Below, in pieces: positions 1-8,931 of a stretch of 28,973 nt of DNA. The notes beneath the pieces are model-generated. The model was given only the letters and a program-made list of their open reading frames with translations. It had not been told where the DNA came from and did not search any database. This DNA is from Chara braunii. Its lineage: Eukaryota; Streptophyta; Charophyceae; Charales; Characeae. Position 1 is the first letter of the stretch; every line of letters begins with the position of its first letter. The translations under genes and the position numbers were made by a program. The stretch is taken from contig BFEA01000049.1 of the NCBI GenBank assembly GCA_003427395.1, positions 1,194,125 to 1,223,097 on the forward strand, written 5' to 3'.

Positions 1-61
<61 letters not shown>
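1..61. repeat. compound (CT)n-(CA)n microsatellite
   Basis: The window opens with about nine CT dinucleotides (1-19) followed directly by about twenty CA dinucleotides. This is an ordinary compound dinucleotide repeat. It has no coding potential and may continue upstream of the window. Confidence 0.98.
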
Positions 62-64
<3 letters not shown>

Positions 65-389
65 CTGACCCTTTTTTTTTCTTTATTTGTTTTCAATTTT
101 TGCATCTTAATTTTTTTTTAACACCCGATTTCCCGACACAAACCCGAAAAACATTTCTAAAAAAATATAGGACAACTCAGCGACCATGTCCCTCATGATA
201 AAAAATGACAAAAAAAAAATCTGCTTTTTTTTTTTTTTTTTTTAAATCAAATTTCGTTTTTCTTTTTTTTTTAAATCTTAAACGAAGTCGGATTCCAAAA
301 TAAAAAATATAGGATTGTCGGGTTTTCCAAGCCCTACAACCTTTTTTTTTTTTTTACGTATTTTTAGGGGTATTAAAAAAATATTAAAA
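62..389. other. AT-rich stretch with poly-T and poly-A tracts, no gene
   Basis: Repeated homopolymer runs of T and A (for example around 71-79, 222-243 and 342-355) lie in otherwise unremarkable AT-rich sequence. No open frame with recognisable protein signal is seen. The multiple T runs could be tails of old minus-strand retroposons, but no element body is recognisable beside them. Confidence 0.6.
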
Positions 390-457
390 AAACAGTTTGC
401 GGACCGGGCCTCATTGGCCGCGTCCGCGGCCGAATTGCCCGCGGTCTAGGCCGCGGG
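390..457. repeat. GC-rich cluster of perfect palindromes
   Basis: GGCCGCG (416-422) pairs with CGCGGCC (425-431) across a 2-base loop. CCCGCGG (438-444) pairs with CCGCGGG (451-457) across a 6-base loop. Flanking GGAC and GTCC motifs add an alternative longer stem. The cluster stands out sharply from the AT-rich surroundings and resembles the GC clusters known from some organelle genomes, but its function is unknown. Confidence 0.7.
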
Positions 458-742
458 TGTCATGTAGATCTTGACCAATCACGCCCCCAAAGGAGCCCTC
501 CTTATGGATAGCCGTTATATACTCCATTAGATCATCTTTAAGAAGGTTGGGTTTGTATGGGTATTCACCTAGAAGAGCTGGCGTTTAGTGATATTTTGGT
601 TCATGAGGTTCTGGATCTTATTTTTTTGCAGTAGATTGTATCTTGGCATGGTTAATAATCCTTCAAGATTTTTCTTGAAATGCTCTCTGCCAAAGTCAGA
701 TAATGGTCCCCGTATCTCAACATGTGTTCTGTATTTTCATGA
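458..742. other. no recognisable feature
   Basis: Mixed-composition sequence without a credible gene, repeat or structural RNA. A reading frame crosses 588-968 on the plus strand but has no recognisable domain and runs into the GAA repeat, so I treat it as fortuitous. Confidence 0.5.
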
Positions 743-815
743 GGGACACCGCGCCCGGTTCCCAGCACGCGCTGCTCCCTATGAATACATTAGAGAATTA
801 TCCTTAAAAAAACAA
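743..815 (+). mobile_element. degenerate copy of the GGGACGYTGG poly-A-tail repeat
   Basis: The stretch beginning GGGACACCGCGCCCGG, followed by a CCCAGCA..GCTGCTCCC motif, matches the head of the tail repeat seen at 5109, 8345, 16256, 10516(-), 18134(-) and 18985(-). It is followed by an A-rich run. The hairpin seen in the other copies is not recognisable, so this is probably an old decayed insertion. Confidence 0.45.
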
Positions 816-816
816 A

Positions 817-883
817 AGAAGAAGAAGAAGAAGAAGAAGAAGAAGAAGAAGAAGAAGAAGGAGAAGAAGAAGAAGGAGAGAAG
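817..883. repeat. (GAA)n microsatellite and polypurine tract
   Basis: About twenty GAA/AAG trinucleotides with minor interruptions, directly after the A-rich end of the preceding retroposon remnant. Purine-rich sequence continues more loosely to about 1130. An A-tail that gained G substitutions and expanded is a plausible origin (inference). Confidence 0.95.
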
Positions 884-2074
884 AGCGACCCAACACAAAC
901 GCAAATACTCCCCAAAAGAACTAAGAAAGGAGGAAGTTATGTCCGAGGAGAGGAGGACAGGGAAGTGAGATGGAGATTGTACAGAAGGAGTTTTCGAAGG
1001 GGGACAAGCGGAAAAAGAAAACAAACATGGAAGAGGGCAATGAGGGCGAAGGAAACCCAACCAAGGAGGAAATGGGGGGTGAAGGAGACAAGGAGTGGTT
1101 TGAACTTGGAGGAGGGCGATCAGGGACCTCGAAAGGGTAAGGGAATTGAAGCTTGAACTCAACATGGTTTATCATAAGTATACCCGAAAAGTGCAACAGG
1201 TGGGTGTAGTTGTCATACCATTGAAGAGAACTTGGAACAACTGATATTTGCTATCCTCCTGGAGTGGGTGCGCATTCTGCGCAAAGGGACGCAACCGGTA
1301 GAAGGGGATTGGGTAACCGCTTTGGGTGATACCAAAAGCGTAGGTAGTGTCCATGGAGGCACGCGAGGACGAAACGCTGGTCAGCCTCTTTCACAAAGGC
1401 AAGGACAATGTGCTTACCAGGAACACCCTGGAGGTGGTGAGATGGTGGAGGAGTGTTGACTTGTATAGGATCCGGGTGCTACAGGATAATGATGATGGAT
1501 CGCATACCAGCCAGAGAACCCTCTCAAAGATCTCCCCTTTGACCCCGAGGAGTAGGAGTGGACTTCGGCACGAAGGGCCTCGACTGATGCGAATGTAAAG
1601 TTGTACAGTCTGACTGTGAAGGCTACGTACCGTCCACTGCGTCCCAGGGTAAACCTAAAGGAGATCGCGAAGTTCCGATGAAGTTTCAAATTTGCTCATT
1701 CTTCGTCAATGAAAGAAATATTTACGGGTGGCATTGGTATGCGTCAAATTGGTTATTCAACACCAGTTCAACATAGATTCAACGTGCATTAAATTATTTA
1801 ACGTGGACCTCGCGTTGAATCCAAATTCAGACACTCGAAAATCATGTTCCAATTCGTCGACATTTGAGGTTGCATCCTAAGCAGGAGCTATACCCGAAAT
1901 TGGGAGTGCACCCTGGGCAGGAGCGACATCCTGTTCTACATGTAACTCGTGAATATACGTTGAAGGGCATGAAACATAGTCTCGTGGCTGCAGGCAGTTG
2001 GACTTTCTGCAGGAGGCATAGGAGCCGATATTGTTGTTTGGCACCAAAAAAAAAACGCAATAACATGTGGAGGA
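884..2074. other. purine-rich then mixed sequence, no gene recognised
   Basis: 884-1130 is strongly purine-biased on the plus strand. 1150-1860 shows several short overlapping frames on both strands, none with a domain I recognise. Around 1864-1935 a short degenerate duplication of a CCTAAGCAGGAG / CCTGGGCAGGAG motif is visible. Confidence 0.5.
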
Positions 2075-2403
2075 GGCACAAAGAGCATAAGGCAAGACAA
2101 AGAAGCAAGTTGTTGATCCCCGGACAAGCAACATTGCAGCGCACGCTGTCGAGGATACACGATAAGAGTAATGACGTTGCGAACTGAAGATGACCGTCTC
2201 TCAAAATGGATGGAATAACAGAACAATGGGAAATGGTTGGTCTGTTCCCAGACGAGACCGTGGGGGGTGGATTGAAGCAGGCACAAAGAGAATCGGGAAA
2301 GACAAAGAAACAAGTTGCTGATCCCGGACAAGCAACATTGAGGCGCACGCTGTCGACGATACACGATACGAGTAATGACGTTGCAAATTGAAGATGGACG
2401 TCT
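2075..2403. repeat. two direct repeats of about 125 bp, offset about 203 bp
   Basis: 2075-2200 and 2278-2403 share an almost collinear sequence: GGCACAAAGAG, then AGACAAAGAA, AAGTTG, GGACAAGCAACATTG, CGCACGCTGTCGA, GATACACGATA, GAGTAATGACGTTGC. Only scattered substitutions separate them. The spacer between them is unrelated. An open minus-strand frame spans both copies (2447-1842) and therefore shows an internally repeated protein, but no domain is recognisable and I do not call a gene. Confidence 0.85.
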
Positions 2404-2529
2404 ATGGCAACACACAGAAAGAGGTGAGAGGGGAGTGGATTGGGCAAGATTTTAAAATAAAGGATACAAGTGTCTGAGAAATAGTGATGTTATTTGTAGT
2501 GGAGCTGCGGCAGAGGAAATTGTAGCAGT

Positions 2530-2720
2530 AAAAAACACAATATGGGGATTGCAGTATGGAAACCGTTGTACCAAAAACTGCAGCAGTGGAAATTGTAGTA
2601 GTAAAAACTCCAATTGTGGAAACTGCAGTTGTGGAAACTGTTGCAATGAGCATTGAATTAGTGGAAGCAGAAACTCTACCGTTGATACTTCAGCAGTGGA
2701 AAATATTGTAGCAGCAGATG
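2530..2720. repeat. degenerate minisatellite with about 18-bp unit
   Basis: Variants of GTGGAAACTGCAGTT recur between 2530 and 2720, sometimes preserved in phase so that a plus-strand frame reads VETAVVETVAM and another reads cysteine-rich GNCSS blocks. The repetition explains both frames. There is no start or domain supporting a gene. Confidence 0.65.
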
Positions 2721-3629
2721 AGCAAGCAGGGGTAGAACAAAAGTGTCATGAGGGCAAAAAAGAAAGTGAACGATACAAGGATCATCTCAAACATGAGTTG
2801 GAACCACTGAGAGAGATACGTCACATCCGTAGGATATCGAAGTTGGTGGGAGCGCATGTAGCATGTCCACCTCTAGCAAGGGTTGGTGGGGAATACCCAC
2901 GAGACAACATGCGAGGAGTAAGTGATATTGCCGCAGTTTGAAAGTCCCGCCAATTGTTACAAATTTGTTCAAATTTAGTCAATTGCAATGGACCCAGACA
3001 GATGAGAAGCTCGTGAATGTCAAAATACAAGTCTGATGCAGCGTGGCAGTAACGTCTTCAAAATCGTTTATAAAACCATGTCTGGCGTACATGTGGTCTC
3101 TCAATATCGCGAACTCAAAGAAGAGAGTGAGGAGAGGGGAAGAAGAGACTGAGAGGAGGAGAATAATTTTCATAAGAATCAATGAAGGAGCAGTCCCTCC
3201 TCAAGTTCACTTCCTCCTCGGGCATTTCCCTTCCTAGCCACATCAACAATACAGTTCTCCTCTGGCGATCTTTATAATATACAATGAACAAGTCACAACA
3301 GGGCGCCCATTCTCCTCCCACATCAACAACAATCAAGGAGATCTTCCTCTTGGAGACGAGCAGCAAAGCACGCACACACGAAGTCCCAGGTAAGTCCATA
3401 TAAGATTCTCCTCATCACACGCACCAATCTCACAGTCCAGATCCGCCTCCTCCTCGCTCACACTCCTATCAATGTCAAAATCAACGTGGGTATGGCCACA
3501 TCGGGATAATCTTCATCAAGGCTGGCGCCCACACTCAGAATCAATCAAATAGACTTAGTGATTCAATGAAATCATCATGTTACATGATATCTCTTGTGTA
3601 TATTGTTATTCAATACCTCCTAACTAAAA
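2721..3629. other. no gene recognised
   Basis: Mixed sequence with a purine-rich stretch at about 3110-3170 and a pyrimidine-rich, CTCC-rich stretch at about 3195-3480. No recognisable protein, RNA or transposon signature was seen. Confidence 0.5.
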
Positions 3630-3639
3630 TATTGATAAT

Positions 3640-4049
3640 ATTCAGCGGCCTAACTCAATTGGTAAGGCATGCAAGTGGCATTCAGGAGGTCGCGGGTTCA
3701 ATCCCCGTTGGCCTCATGTACCTTCCTGGGCATGCTTGGCGCCCGCCACCTAGAGATAGACCGCTGGATCCCCCGATCGACATTGAGCAGAGTCTGTTAA
3801 TGTTCGTCAGGGAGGGGACCTGAGGGGAGGCACAGGGATTGGTCCTTTTGACATCGTCCCTGATGCTACTGTTTGTCCCCTAGCCGGTATTGCCCACCTG
3901 CAGGTCGGCAGCAGCCCCCGCATGTTCTCTCGTGAACACAGTTCTGACTGCCACGAGGTTCCCTGTATGCCTACGATTAGGAGTAGTGGTAGGTAGGTAG
4001 TGTGAGGTGGAATTGAGAGAAGAACATAGTTAAGAAAAGAAAAAAAAAT
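3640..4049 (+). mobile_element. tRNA-derived SINE with perfect 10-bp target-site duplication
   Basis: The element starts with a tRNA-like head, continues through an unrelated body of about 300 bp and ends in an A-rich tail (4031-4048). Identical TATTGATAAT copies flank it at 3630-3639 and 4050-4059, the target-site duplication expected from LINE-machinery retrotransposition. The body is GC-richer than the surrounding AT-rich DNA. The perfect duplication suggests a fairly recent insertion. I cannot name the SINE family. Confidence 0.85.
3651..3704 (+). promoter_or_regulatory. internal RNA polymerase III promoter (A and B boxes) of the SINE
   Basis: TAACTCAATTGGTA at 3651-3664 fits the tRNA D-arm/A box, and GGTTCAATCC at 3695-3704 fits the T-arm/B box. 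A T-stem (GCGGG/CCCGT) and a partial acceptor stem can be drawn. The D stem and anticodon stem do not fold well, so this is a SINE head rather than a working tRNA gene. Confidence 0.8.
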
Positions 4050-4096
4050 TATTGATAATTCAATTTATGTCTATTTATGAAGTTTTAACTTATGAA

Positions 4097-4196
4097 TTTT
4101 ATTCAAAACAGTGTTTTTTATTCTTTTTTGAATAATACAAATCCTATTTTATTCAAAACAGTGTTTTTTACTCTTTTTTGAATAATACAAATCCTA
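4097..4196. repeat. 50-bp tandem duplication
   Basis: 4097-4146 and 4147-4196 are the same 50-bp unit with a single difference (ATTCTT versus ACTCTT). The unit starts TTTTATTCAAAACAGTG and ends with ACAAATCCTA. It lies just upstream of the petG remnant and may be a feature of the plastid spacer or a later nuclear duplication. Confidence 0.95.
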
Positions 4197-4256
4197 ACTC
4201 AATCATCTACTCTAGAATGTAGGATTAAGACTCATTAAGTTAGGATTTGTATTATT
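4181..4256. repeat. 19-bp perfect inverted repeat upstream of petG remnant
   Basis: AATAATACAAATCCTAACT (4181-4199) is exactly complementary to 4238-4256, with a 38-base loop. Such stem-loops are common in plastid intergenic spacers as transcript 3'-end processing signals. Here it precedes the petG remnant by 34 bp and supports an organellar origin of the stretch. Confidence 0.9.
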
Positions 4257-4289
4257 CCTTTTTTTTTTACGTCAAATACAAAAACAACT

Positions 4290-4367
4290 ATGATTGAACC
4301 TCTTCTATCTGGTATAGTACTTGGATTAATTCCTATTACATTAGCAAGATTATTTGTAATTGCTTAA
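4290..4367 (+). pseudogene. petG: plastid petG fragment in nuclear DNA (NUPT)
   Basis: The reading frame gives MIEPLLSGIVLG, then LIPITLARLFVIA and a stop after 25 residues. PetG is a small single-helix subunit of the cytochrome b6f complex, normally about 37 residues and encoded in the plastid. The usual hydrophobic core is intact. The family glycine before LF is arginine (AGA) here, the next position with threonine is isoleucine (ATA), and the normal C-terminal QYRRGDQL segment is lost to a stop and degradation. Both changes are G-to-A/C-to-T transitions, as expected when plastid DNA decays in the nucleus. AT-rich flanks fit a plastid fragment of several hundred bp. It cannot encode a functional subunit. 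Confidence 0.85.
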
Positions 4368-4600
4368 ATTTATAGTAAAACTATTGTCTAGATGAAAAAT
4401 TAAATCCAATATGGAGTTGTATTAATGAATGAGTAAGCCTTATTTTTTTATTCACTAAATCTAATTTAAAATATTATGTTGAAGTCTTGAATATAATCTT
4501 CTATACTCCGAATTAAATCTTTGTTTATATATTATACCATCTCAGAACTTGACCGTCCAAGAATAAGATTGATTTTCACTTCTTTGTTTTTTTTTTTTGT
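4368..4600. other. AT-rich, probably plastid-derived spacer
   Basis: Strongly AT-rich sequence continuing from the petG remnant. I looked for trnW and trnP, which often follow petG in green plastid genomes, and found neither. The plastid origin of this part is inferred from composition and adjacency only. Confidence 0.4.
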
Positions 4601-4756
4601 ATGTCATCTTTAAATGTTTTTGCTTCAAAGCGTTATAAACAAATAGGAGAAAAAATATCAATCGGTGTACTAAAAGTGTCTAAAAGACATAAAATTCATT
4701 CGTATAGATATAAAAAATGGAGCTTCTCCTCATTTTGCACTTTAGGGCCTTTTTAG
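4601..4756 (+). CDS. short AT-rich ORF of unknown identity, possibly plastid-derived
   Basis: A 51-codon frame starts MSSLNVFASKRYKQIG and is lysine-rich with AT-rich codon use to about 4722, where base composition changes and the last dozen residues look unrelated. I do not recognise it as any plastid protein. It could be an unrecognised plastid ORF truncated by the NUPT boundary or merely an open stretch of spacer. It is probably not expressed. Confidence 0.25.
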   Translation: MSSLNVFASKRYKQIGEKISIGVLKVSKRHKIHSYRYKKWSFSSFCTLGPF

Positions 4757-5474
4757 GCCATGACTGGTCACCGAGATAATTTTGACCTTTGGGTTTGGAT
4801 TCCTATGTTGGGGTTGACCGTTGACTTTCTCAAAGTGAATTGTTTTTCGTAGGGCCTTTAAATGCTCGTTTTGACCCACCTGTAGGTACCCCTTGGCTTT
4901 AGACATTTGCCTAGGTTTTCCTTATACTATTTTGGAAGAGGGAGGAACTAGTCTCTCTGCAATAGGTATCTGGCGCCTGATTCAGGGCGAAGAGTTTTTT
5001 TTCCTTTTCCCAACAACATGCACAGTCAATCCTCTGGAGGACAGAGTAATCAATGATAGCAGGCGTCTTTCTCGGTCATATTTCTTGAAATTTTCCTTAT
5101 TCATTCTGTGTAAGGGACGTTGGACCCGTTTTTCAGTAGGTGATGCTCCCTACCAATAGATGGAGCCTTCTCCCCGAGTGCTAGTGATGCGTGCTTTTAC
5201 CAGCAGCACTAGCACTGCAGCGGTTGTTGTTTAAAAAAAAAAAAAAAAAAGACTAAAGGCGTGATTTTTGACCCTCGTATCGGGCCTTTGACCAAAAGTA
5301 ACAACCAAGAACCCACAACTAATGCAAATTTGAACAGATTTATCGCATTCCATCTAACCCGATTTCAAGTTTCATCGCAATAATTAAATTATTTCAGGCT
5401 CGACTTTCTTTCAACATACGCTCATATATTGCAACAATGTCAGGTCCCGTAGGTAATAGTTCATTCTTGCTAAA
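4757..5474 (-). mobile_element. possible 3' LTR region of the gypsy element, split by a poly-A repeat
   Basis: The gypsy coding region stops at about 5475 on the minus strand, so its 3' LTR should lie at lower coordinates. 4735-4900 and 5252-5300 share motifs such as GGGCCTTT and TTGACC on either side of the poly-A-tailed copy ending at 5251. I could not find the matching 5' LTR beyond 18640, so the LTR call is inference. Confidence 0.25.
4925..5251 (+). mobile_element. poly-A-tailed short retroposon, copy A of the hairpin-tail family
   Basis: In order this copy has a GGGAGGAACTAG block and GGCGCC block shared with 16090-16140, a CAGTCAATCC..GTAATCAATG hairpin block (5024-5052), the tail head GGGACGTTGGACCCG (from 5109), and CCTACCAATAGATGG. 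A 10-bp hairpin AGTGCTAGTG (5177-5186) / CACTAGCACT (5207-5216) follows, and 18 As end it. It is either a SINE or a heavily truncated LINE, since LINE copies here share the same tail. The left boundary is approximate. Confidence 0.75.
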
Positions 5475-5796
5475 CTAGCTCGATTCAAATTTTGGTTGTT
5501 CGAAGAATATCACCTTGTACTGTTTTTGCGGTCTCCCTCTTCCACCTGTGGAGAAATGATCGTGGTCGGTAATTCTCTCAACTTGACACATATCATGAAT
5601 TGAAGGAGGAAACATAAACAACATTTTTGAAAAGTCGTGACCTTCGACGTAAGGTACCAGTTTCAACGTGTGAAAGACATGGTCCCTCTTTATCCCCTAT
5701 TACCTTGAAAACTTTCCAGGGTCTGTAGTAGGTAGGTAGCAATTTTTGAGATATTTCTTCCTCAAGAGAAAATTCATTCAACTTTTCTGACACCAA
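5475..5796 (-). pseudogene. gypsy integrase C-terminal region (broken)
   Basis: Two overlapping minus frames contain LLPTYYRPWKVFKVIGD, the usual LLPxYYGPFxVLxxIGxxAY-type block after the gypsy integrase core. PPSIHDM then matches the LPPxSRIHxVFHVS block. A final KQYKVIFFEQPKFES stretch sits where many plant gypsy elements carry a chromodomain-like tail. A frameshift separates the blocks around 5600-5660. It is the 3' end of the polyprotein and is non-functional. Confidence 0.7.
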
Positions 5797-6480
5797 TCAC
5801 ATTTTTTGAACTTCGTTGGTTTACGATGTTTGTTCGCATGATGAATTACTTGGATTTGAGTATCCTGTATATTATCCTTGCCTTTTGCAATATGCTGCTT
5901 ATATAAAATTGCAAATTTGCTCGTACCTTAGGGTAGCCCTTGAACTTGTTCCTTGGTCAAAGCATCAAAAAGGGCGTATCGACTTTCAACGTTTGTGCAG
6001 TGCATTGGGTGTTCTACACATGACAACATGTATATGCACTCACAATGTTTTTTAAATTCTCATCCCAATCAATTTGGTCAGGTTAAACATACATGCACAA
6101 AAGTTGTTGGCACAAACGTTTGCTCAGTTTGCCCAGTTGTTTCAGGATGTCTACCTAACGACATGATAAATCTGGTGTCATAGAGTCATAGACTTCCATC
6201 AACGTTTGTCATTGTTGACCCCATCCCGATAAAATACGATGGTTTTCGTTAATCCGTATTCAGAAACCCAACGCATCTGGAACTTTTAGATGACGAGTTC
6301 CTTTTTGGCTTCAGATGGTAAAAAAATAAAAATTGCATATTTATAGAACTTATCCATGATAATCATTACCTGTTTTTTCTCATTTTGACTCTTGGTGAAA
6401 CTCGTAAAATCAATAAAGACGGACTCACCTGGTTCATTTGGAAAAGGGAGTGGTCTGAGCAGTCTCAAAGGATTCTCATG
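5797..6480 (-). pseudogene. gypsy integrase catalytic core (broken)
   Basis: The minus strand shows PLPFPNEPGESVFIDF (about 6460-6410), matching the PLPxPxxPWxxxSxDF entry to the integrase core with its first catalytic aspartate. It continues to MDKFYKYAIF. Further down, RHPETTGQTEQTF (about 6155-6115) matches HPQTDGQTERxN with the catalytic glutamate. Several stops and frameshifts lie between. The integrase inserts the element's cDNA into the host genome. This copy is dead. Confidence 0.8.
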
Positions 6481-6735
6481 AGACGATTTTTTTCTCTTGC
6501 ATACAAGACAAAGTTCTTACATAGGTTAGTACATCCTCTTTCATTCCTTGTCATTAAAAAAACTCACATACATTAGCAAATGTCTTCTTAAAACTAACTC
6601 AACATCGTGGCATTCCCCCACATCTAGAGTTTTGATTTCTTTTTTGTGAGGAATGCAGATTCTTTCTTCGGGCTTGTCAATGAAGAAAAGTATGGCATCA
6701 CTTATTTCGTAGTCGGAAAAAAACTCGAAATTTTT

Positions 6736-7063
6736 TTACAAGTTTTGAATAATAGGACTCATGATAGGATCCCCAACATACCCATTGTGAATCTTGTCTT
6801 TTAGCTCAGTTCTTACATCAAGGTAGGTAATGATAGTACCAAAGAAATCAGATCGTCTGGACAAGGCATCAACAATAATATTAGACTTACCCTTTATGGT
6901 TTTGAACTCAAAGTCCAAAGCGTCAATGAATGCAGACCATCGTACTAACTTGTCGGATAACCATGGTTGTGTTTTAATCCACGTCAGAGTCAAGTGATCT
7001 GAGTAGACAGTGAAGTGTCTATTCGAGCAAGTAGTGCTTCCATGTGTCCAGAGTTTCAACTAA
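6736..7063 (-). pseudogene. gypsy RNase H domain
   Basis: An uninterrupted frame contains FTVYSDHLTLTWIKTQPWLS, RW, and GKSNIIVDALSRR, the classic Ty3/gypsy RNase H C-terminal half (FxVxTDHxxLxxLxxQPxLSxxLxRW and GKxNxxADALSRR). The aspartates in YSDH and VDALSRR are kept. This domain degrades the RNA strand of the RNA-DNA hybrid during reverse transcription. Sequence just upstream (7064-7380) carries the N-terminal half in broken frames. Confidence 0.88.
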
Positions 7064-7466
7064 GGCACACAAATCTCTTTCATAAGTGTAGTTAGTCACT
7101 TTCTCTGTTAGTAAGCGCTTAGGCATGAATTCTACGGACTCTAGTCTTTTCCATCGTTTTGTTGTAGCACAACCCCAATTACATACCTACTTCGTCAGTT
7201 GTGATAATGAACGGTAACAAAGGATCAACAATTTTCAAGATATGGTAGTGAGTTAGCGCGTATTTTAGTTTTTTAAATGCAGACTCAGGTGCAGCTATGG
7301 ACTTCCTATTGTACCTTGCGAGTCTCGGAAAGGATCGCAGTTCGGTGACAGTCTTGGCTGACCAATGTTTAATTGTTATTATGTTTTTTAATCAAGCCTT
7401 AGTCTTTCTTCATTTACCATATGTCCAAGATATAACACTTCATATTTGACAAATTCTGATTTCTTA
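7064..7466 (-). pseudogene. gypsy RT C-terminal (thumb) segment
   Basis: KKSEFVKYEVLYLGHMVNE (about 7465-7405) matches the KCEFxxxxVxYLGHxVSxxG block that follows the RT palm in gypsy elements. Frame is lost downstream toward the RNase H. The block is directly cut at 7466 by the plus-strand LINE insertion. Its continuation, ending in KLNF, resumes on the other side at 8473. Confidence 0.82.
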
Positions 7467-8472
7467 TGGCAACAGTTAGACATTGTATCTACATGGCCAT
7501 GGGACTGGAGAACCCTCCTATGTGAAGCCTGGTCTCCTCCCACAGACTGTCCCTTTGAAAATAATATGTTCAGGACGGGAAGGAAAGTTGTCATTTGGGC
7601 CCTTTGGCAGAAACAGTGCATACACACGATCAAAAGAGTCAGAATAGAGGGGGAGGAGGTCACCGAAAAGGTTAAACAATATATTCAGGAAGAAATCATG
7701 ACACAATGATAAAATATGAAAGCAAAATTTGATCTGTTTAAAACGAAAAATGACATAATGCAAGTCATTCAACAATTTTTCAGGGAATGGTTGGGGAGGG
7801 ATGGCAGGATAGCGCACACTCGATTGGAGGGAGGACAGTCTCCGGAAGGGGTGGTGACGAGCTCAGAAGAGACTATGGTGTCTGCTTTAATGACTGGACC
7901 CAGGTAGACGATGTTGTTCCTTTGCGTCCTCCTTTTTATTTCTCTGATCCATTTTCACCCCATCGTCTCTCCATCGTAGATCTACAGTGCTACGGAGCGG
8001 CATAGGAGGTCTCACCTTTGATATCGGCAAGACAGCGGCACTATCGGACCAAGAGAATGAGGGTTGTCAAGGAGTGCTAAAAACGTTAGTATTGTCAAAA
8101 TCCTCTCGTGTGCATCATTTTACCTGCTCAGTCAATCCCTTGGTTTCAGGGTAATCAATGCTGGCAGGTTGGCAGTGAGTTCAGATGATAAACTGTTCAG
8201 GGATCTTCAATAGGCAGTCCTTCAGGAAAGTAAGTATATCTCTATAAACTTGTTTCGCTAGATTCTGAGCGACGGATGTCATGATATCAGATCTACAGGA
8301 GAGCAACTATATATCTGTATACCAACAAGAATGACAATGTTCAGAGACGCTGGACCCGGTTTCCAGCAGGTGTTGCTCCCCACCAATAGATGGAGCCTCC
8401 CAAGAATGCTAGGGGTGCCTGCTCTTATCAGCACCCTTAGCATCCACTCGGGTGATTGAAAAAAAAAAAAGA
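7467..8472 (+). mobile_element. 5'-truncated LINE copy inserted in the gypsy RT
   Basis: The copy begins inside the region after the LINE zf-RVT motif. WPWDWRTLLCEAW, then MFRTGRKVVIWALWQKQCIH, RVRIEGEE and KQYIQEE align with the copy at 9570-9800. A terminal block around 7800-8000 (CFNDWTQVDDVVPLRPPFYF, SDPFSPHRLSIVDLQCYGA) matches 9960-10110. After it come a CAGTCAATCCC hairpin block (8130-8170), the tail head GACGCTGGACCCGG (8345), a 13-bp hairpin (8406-8418 / 8431-8443) and poly-A (8461-8472). Imperfect AAATTC..TTT motifs at both edges (about 7451 and 8474) may be remnants of a target duplication. Confidence 0.85.
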
Positions 8473-8931
8473 AATTCAGTTTGTCGTTACGTTCTCTTCA
8501 CTTTTGCATAACCATTCGTAGGTGTTTCTCATGATCCTCCAATGTCTTGATGTAGACGAGGAGTTCATTGAGATACACTAAAACGAATTGGTCCAACCAC
8601 TACCGAAACAACTCATTCATGGATCGTTGGAACGTTGTCAGTGCATTAGTCAGACCAAAAGGCATAACGACAAACTCATAGTGTTGTACCTAATTCGAAA
8701 CGTTGTCTTATGTTGAACTTTGGCGGCCACCTCAATCCGGTGGTAACCAAATTTCATATCAATCTTGCCGAAATATCTGCAACACAGCAACCGATCCAAC
8801 ATGTCATCAGTTCGAGGAAAGGATTCCACATTCTTTACAGTGACGAAATTCAATCCTCGATAATTGATACACAATCTCAATTCTTCTTTCTTTTTGAGGC
8901 ATGGATAGTACAGCTTGTATAGGCGCGCCAT
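8473..8931 (-). pseudogene. gypsy reverse transcriptase palm, catalytic YxDD mutated
   Basis: LRLCINYRGLNFVTVKN, PRTDDMLDRL, YFGKIDMKFGYHRI and HKTTFRIRY identify a Ty3/gypsy RT with the first catalytic aspartate in GKIDMKFGYH kept. In the next block the usual YLDDLLVYS reads YLNELLVYI (about 8585-8560), so both YxDD aspartates are replaced by N and E. A frame break and stops occur nearby (about 8650 and 8495). RT copies element RNA into DNA. This copy cannot. Confidence 0.88.

Noticed and set aside
588-968. Lysine-rich protein gene
   Set aside because: The poly-lysine segment is simply the translated GAA/AAG microsatellite.
1842-2447. Cysteine-rich repeat protein on the minus strand
   Set aside because: Its internal repetition is fully explained by the DNA direct repeat at 2075-2403. 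No start context or domain supports it.
3643-3716. Functional tRNA gene
   Set aside because: A and B boxes are good, but the D and anticodon stems do not fold, and the sequence continues into a SINE body with A-tail and target duplication.
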